Below, one piece after another: positions 61,666 through 64,000 of a DNA stretch of 64,000 nt. Below the pieces are notes generated by a model. That model saw only the letters and a list, made by a program, of their open reading frames with translations, was not told the origin of the DNA and ran no database searches. This DNA comes from Sphagnum magellanicum (taxonomy: Eukaryota > Streptophyta > Sphagnopsida > Sphagnales > Sphagnaceae): positions 11,071,390-11,135,389 of the forward strand of contig CM038911.1 of the NCBI GenBank assembly GCA_021904315.1. Reading direction: 5' to 3'. Every line of letters begins with the position of its first letter. Within the stretch, counting starts at the first letter, position 1. The translations under genes and the position numbers were made by a program.

Positions 61666-64000
61666 AACATTCAAATGAATGAACCCCATGGCATTGCCAT
61701 CTGTGACACTCTCTTCCCACATCATTAATATCAAACACCAATATCCATTCCTTACAAATTTAATCCATTAAAAAAAATAATGTTTTGATACCAAAGATAA
61801 AAGGGATATTAAAGTCCAAAAGTTTTTCAATAACACATTCCTAAAAAAGAAATTTCAAAACATATGTTTATTGCGTGGGAAAGGATTGCCATGAACATTA
61901 TAAACAATTCAATGTGAACATACAACCCTAAAAATCTAGGCCATTTTATAGGCACATGTTTGGATCAAATCGTTCCAAATTCCCTTTCTTGAGCTATCAT
62001 GGTCTTCTATGTGGTTTCCTTTAAACATCAACTCCCACCATACAATATGTTCAAATATAATAATTGAGGTTTCCATCTGCAATTCAACCACATATGGGAA
62101 ATTCCTTTATATTTTCTCTAACATCATGCATGTGTGAACACACATACCTACTTTAGTATAATCCCATACCTAGAAGACAAATAGAAAATACCCCAATTTC
62201 CATCCCATTGTCAGGGAAATGTTTACAAAAAGAAGGGTTCCAAGAAAAATTCACTACAACTTGAAGGACATGAAAAGATTTCTATATGTAGTGCTACATT
62301 AAGATGTTGGATCCAAGTTTTTTTTCCGAAGTTTCCATAAACATGGGTATAATTTCCCATCACCCAACATTTCAACTCCAAAAAACACAAACCAATAAGT
62401 TTTTAAATATACTAAATTTGAGATAAAGAAAACTCACTAGACTAACTCATATCTAGAGATTATCATTGTTTTCACATGTAATTTACATTGAAACATCAAA
62501 GTGTTTAATCTTGCACTTTGTCCTAATTTTCCATGTAGAATAGATTAAATTGGACATAAACAAAAACTTATCGTGAACATTTTCACACACCAACCCACAA
62601 AAGAAAAGAAAGATATCTTTGCTTTGACTTGCTTTGTGCAACCAACCAACACACCCCTTATCTCTCATTTTTTTAAGTCCTCATATCATTTCTCACATTC
62701 TCCTTTTCTCCACTTGCAAAACCTCACTTTCATCATTGTCAAGGGGCCACATCCTCCATCACCAACTTCATTTCCAAAAACAATAGACACACCTATCTCA
62801 CACCCAAATTCCACTATAGAACAACCATTTTATAGCCTTTTTTTCCAAACAAATAAAATCTTCAATATGGCCTTAACCAAGCTTGTCAAGAAACAAAAAA
62901 CAAATGTGACTTTTCCTTTTTCTTTACATTAGAATGTCAAACTAAATAGATAAACCCTAAACCCTTGCGTCTCCAAACACCATCAACAACATTCAAACCT
63001 CCAACACCAAAAGTTGATGTGACCTTTGATTACACTCATCATGCTTTAGACTTGAAAAACCCCTAATTTAGGGCTACAACTAATCCAATAACATATCAAC
63101 AAATTCTAACAATGGGTATGCAAAGGAATTGGCCATTTGTGATAAGCTTTCAAAAAAATTCTAACCCATGGCAAATAGGCTATGTTAGCATATGTACTTG
63201 CAACAAAACATAGTTACGAGTGGCATTTTCCATGTATTCATTAAAAAATCTCATTTGGAGCAAGATTGTGATGGTGCCATGTCTTCAAATTTTTGGTCTT
63301 GATTTTTTTTTTTAATTCAAAAAAATAAAACTCATGAATTTTTCTGAAGGGATTTAGAAGCTTACGATGCCATCAATGTCGAAAGGCCCACATATAATTT
63401 CAAAGTATGTTTATAGTAATAAATTTTCTTTTACACTGGGTGTCAAAATCCTTTAGATAAAAAGCCTAACTTAATTGTTAATAAATTGGAAATTATGAGT
63501 GTAATGTTGCCAAAAGAGGATGTGATTTTTCTTTGCACAAATAGCCATGGCTCATCACACATGTGTGATGCAAATTTTGTGTTGGTGTTTATTATGGCAT
63601 ATATTATATTAAAATAGAAATTTGACATTAATAAAATTCATAGAATTCGAAGACACAAAATCACCTTGGATTTTATAGTCAAGGTCCCTACACATGGGCA
63701 TTGGATGTCACTCAAAATAAGATTATTGTAACATTCAAATAAATTGAACACTTTAATGCCAAATGCTTTTTTTGTTTATTGAAGGCAATTTAGCACATTA
63801 AATATTTATTCTCAATGTTTTTGGCCCACATTCCAAAATTATTTATAATTTCAACATGAATTAAAAAAATAATCATTTTTCATTCATTTTGATGCACACC
63901 AATTGTTTGCTACATTTTTTGGTTTTTGCTTGCAAGTGCCTTTACAAGAATTCTTTGTTTGCCAATAGGATCCCATACGCCATTGAAATTTGAGACACAA
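61666..64000. other. Gene-free AT-rich spacer to the window edge
   Basis: No gene, mobile-element domain or clear repeat recognised. The frame at 62573-62932 (plus, 119 codons) is rich in Thr, Ser, Pro and Phe and matches nothing known to me. Confidence 0.5.

Noticed and set aside
62573-62932. Plus-strand 119-codon frame
   Set aside because: Thr/Ser/Pro-rich translation of AT-rich DNA with no motif, no splice partners and no supporting context.

Overview
The window is nuclear DNA of a land plant. The evidence is spliced genes with GT-AG introns of about 70-950 bases, plant-specific protein types (a plant synaptotagmin with an SMP domain, the RKP/KPC1-type ubiquitin ligase), plant-type CACTA and Ty3/gypsy remains, and very AT-rich spacer DNA. 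Exons are clearly more GC-rich than the spacers. The species cannot be named from this. Old, heavily decayed transposons and low gene density fit a medium-to-large genome such as a gymnosperm, fern or bryophyte, but that is inference.

Layout. 1-3240 holds a broken Ty3/gypsy fossil running off the left edge. 3.3-14.9 kb is gene-free and contains a CACTA-type DNA transposon (6986-10100) with an AT-rich degenerate repeat inside, a 370-base MITE-like element (13618-13987) and one copy of a dispersed repeat family (12535-12990). 15.08-19.87 kb (minus) is a complete 13-exon synaptotagmin. 20.94-21.34 kb is a second MITE copy. 21.97-29.19 kb (minus) is a complete 12-exon RKP E3 ligase. 29.2-43.2 kb is mostly gene-free, with a partial third MITE, a 42-base minisatellite, a second copy of the dispersed repeat flanked by 28-base direct repeats, and an unidentified patch at 33.4-34.65 kb. 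43.29-44.07 kb (minus) is a two-exon stress-response A/B-barrel (Dabb) gene that becomes visible only after splicing. 44.1-50.5 kb is repeats and spacer. 50.58-53.00 kb (minus) is MOG1, a Ran-binding nuclear-transport factor. 53.995-56.87 kb (plus) is tubulin-folding cofactor B, head to head with MOG1. 57-64 kb is spacer with three scattered gypsy fossils.

The exon models were built by hand from splice signals, phase continuity and remembered family sequences. In each multi-exon gene the exon lengths sum to a multiple of three and the joined protein matches its family over its length. The genes do not form one pathway: membrane contact sites (SYT), ubiquitin-mediated turnover (RKP), nuclear transport (MOG1), tubulin folding (TBCB) and a small stress-type protein (Dabb). 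The only suggestive pairing is MOG1/TBCB, which share a 998-base divergent promoter interval containing a repeated TTCTGCCCGG motif.

I did not find a convincing undescribed biological system. The most useful new observations are the MITE family with terminal inverted repeats and matching AAT flanks, the dispersed 370-460-base family with one copy between 28-base direct repeats, the CACTA element with two alternative right ends, the hidden Dabb gene, and in-frame alternative splice acceptors in SYT and MOG1.
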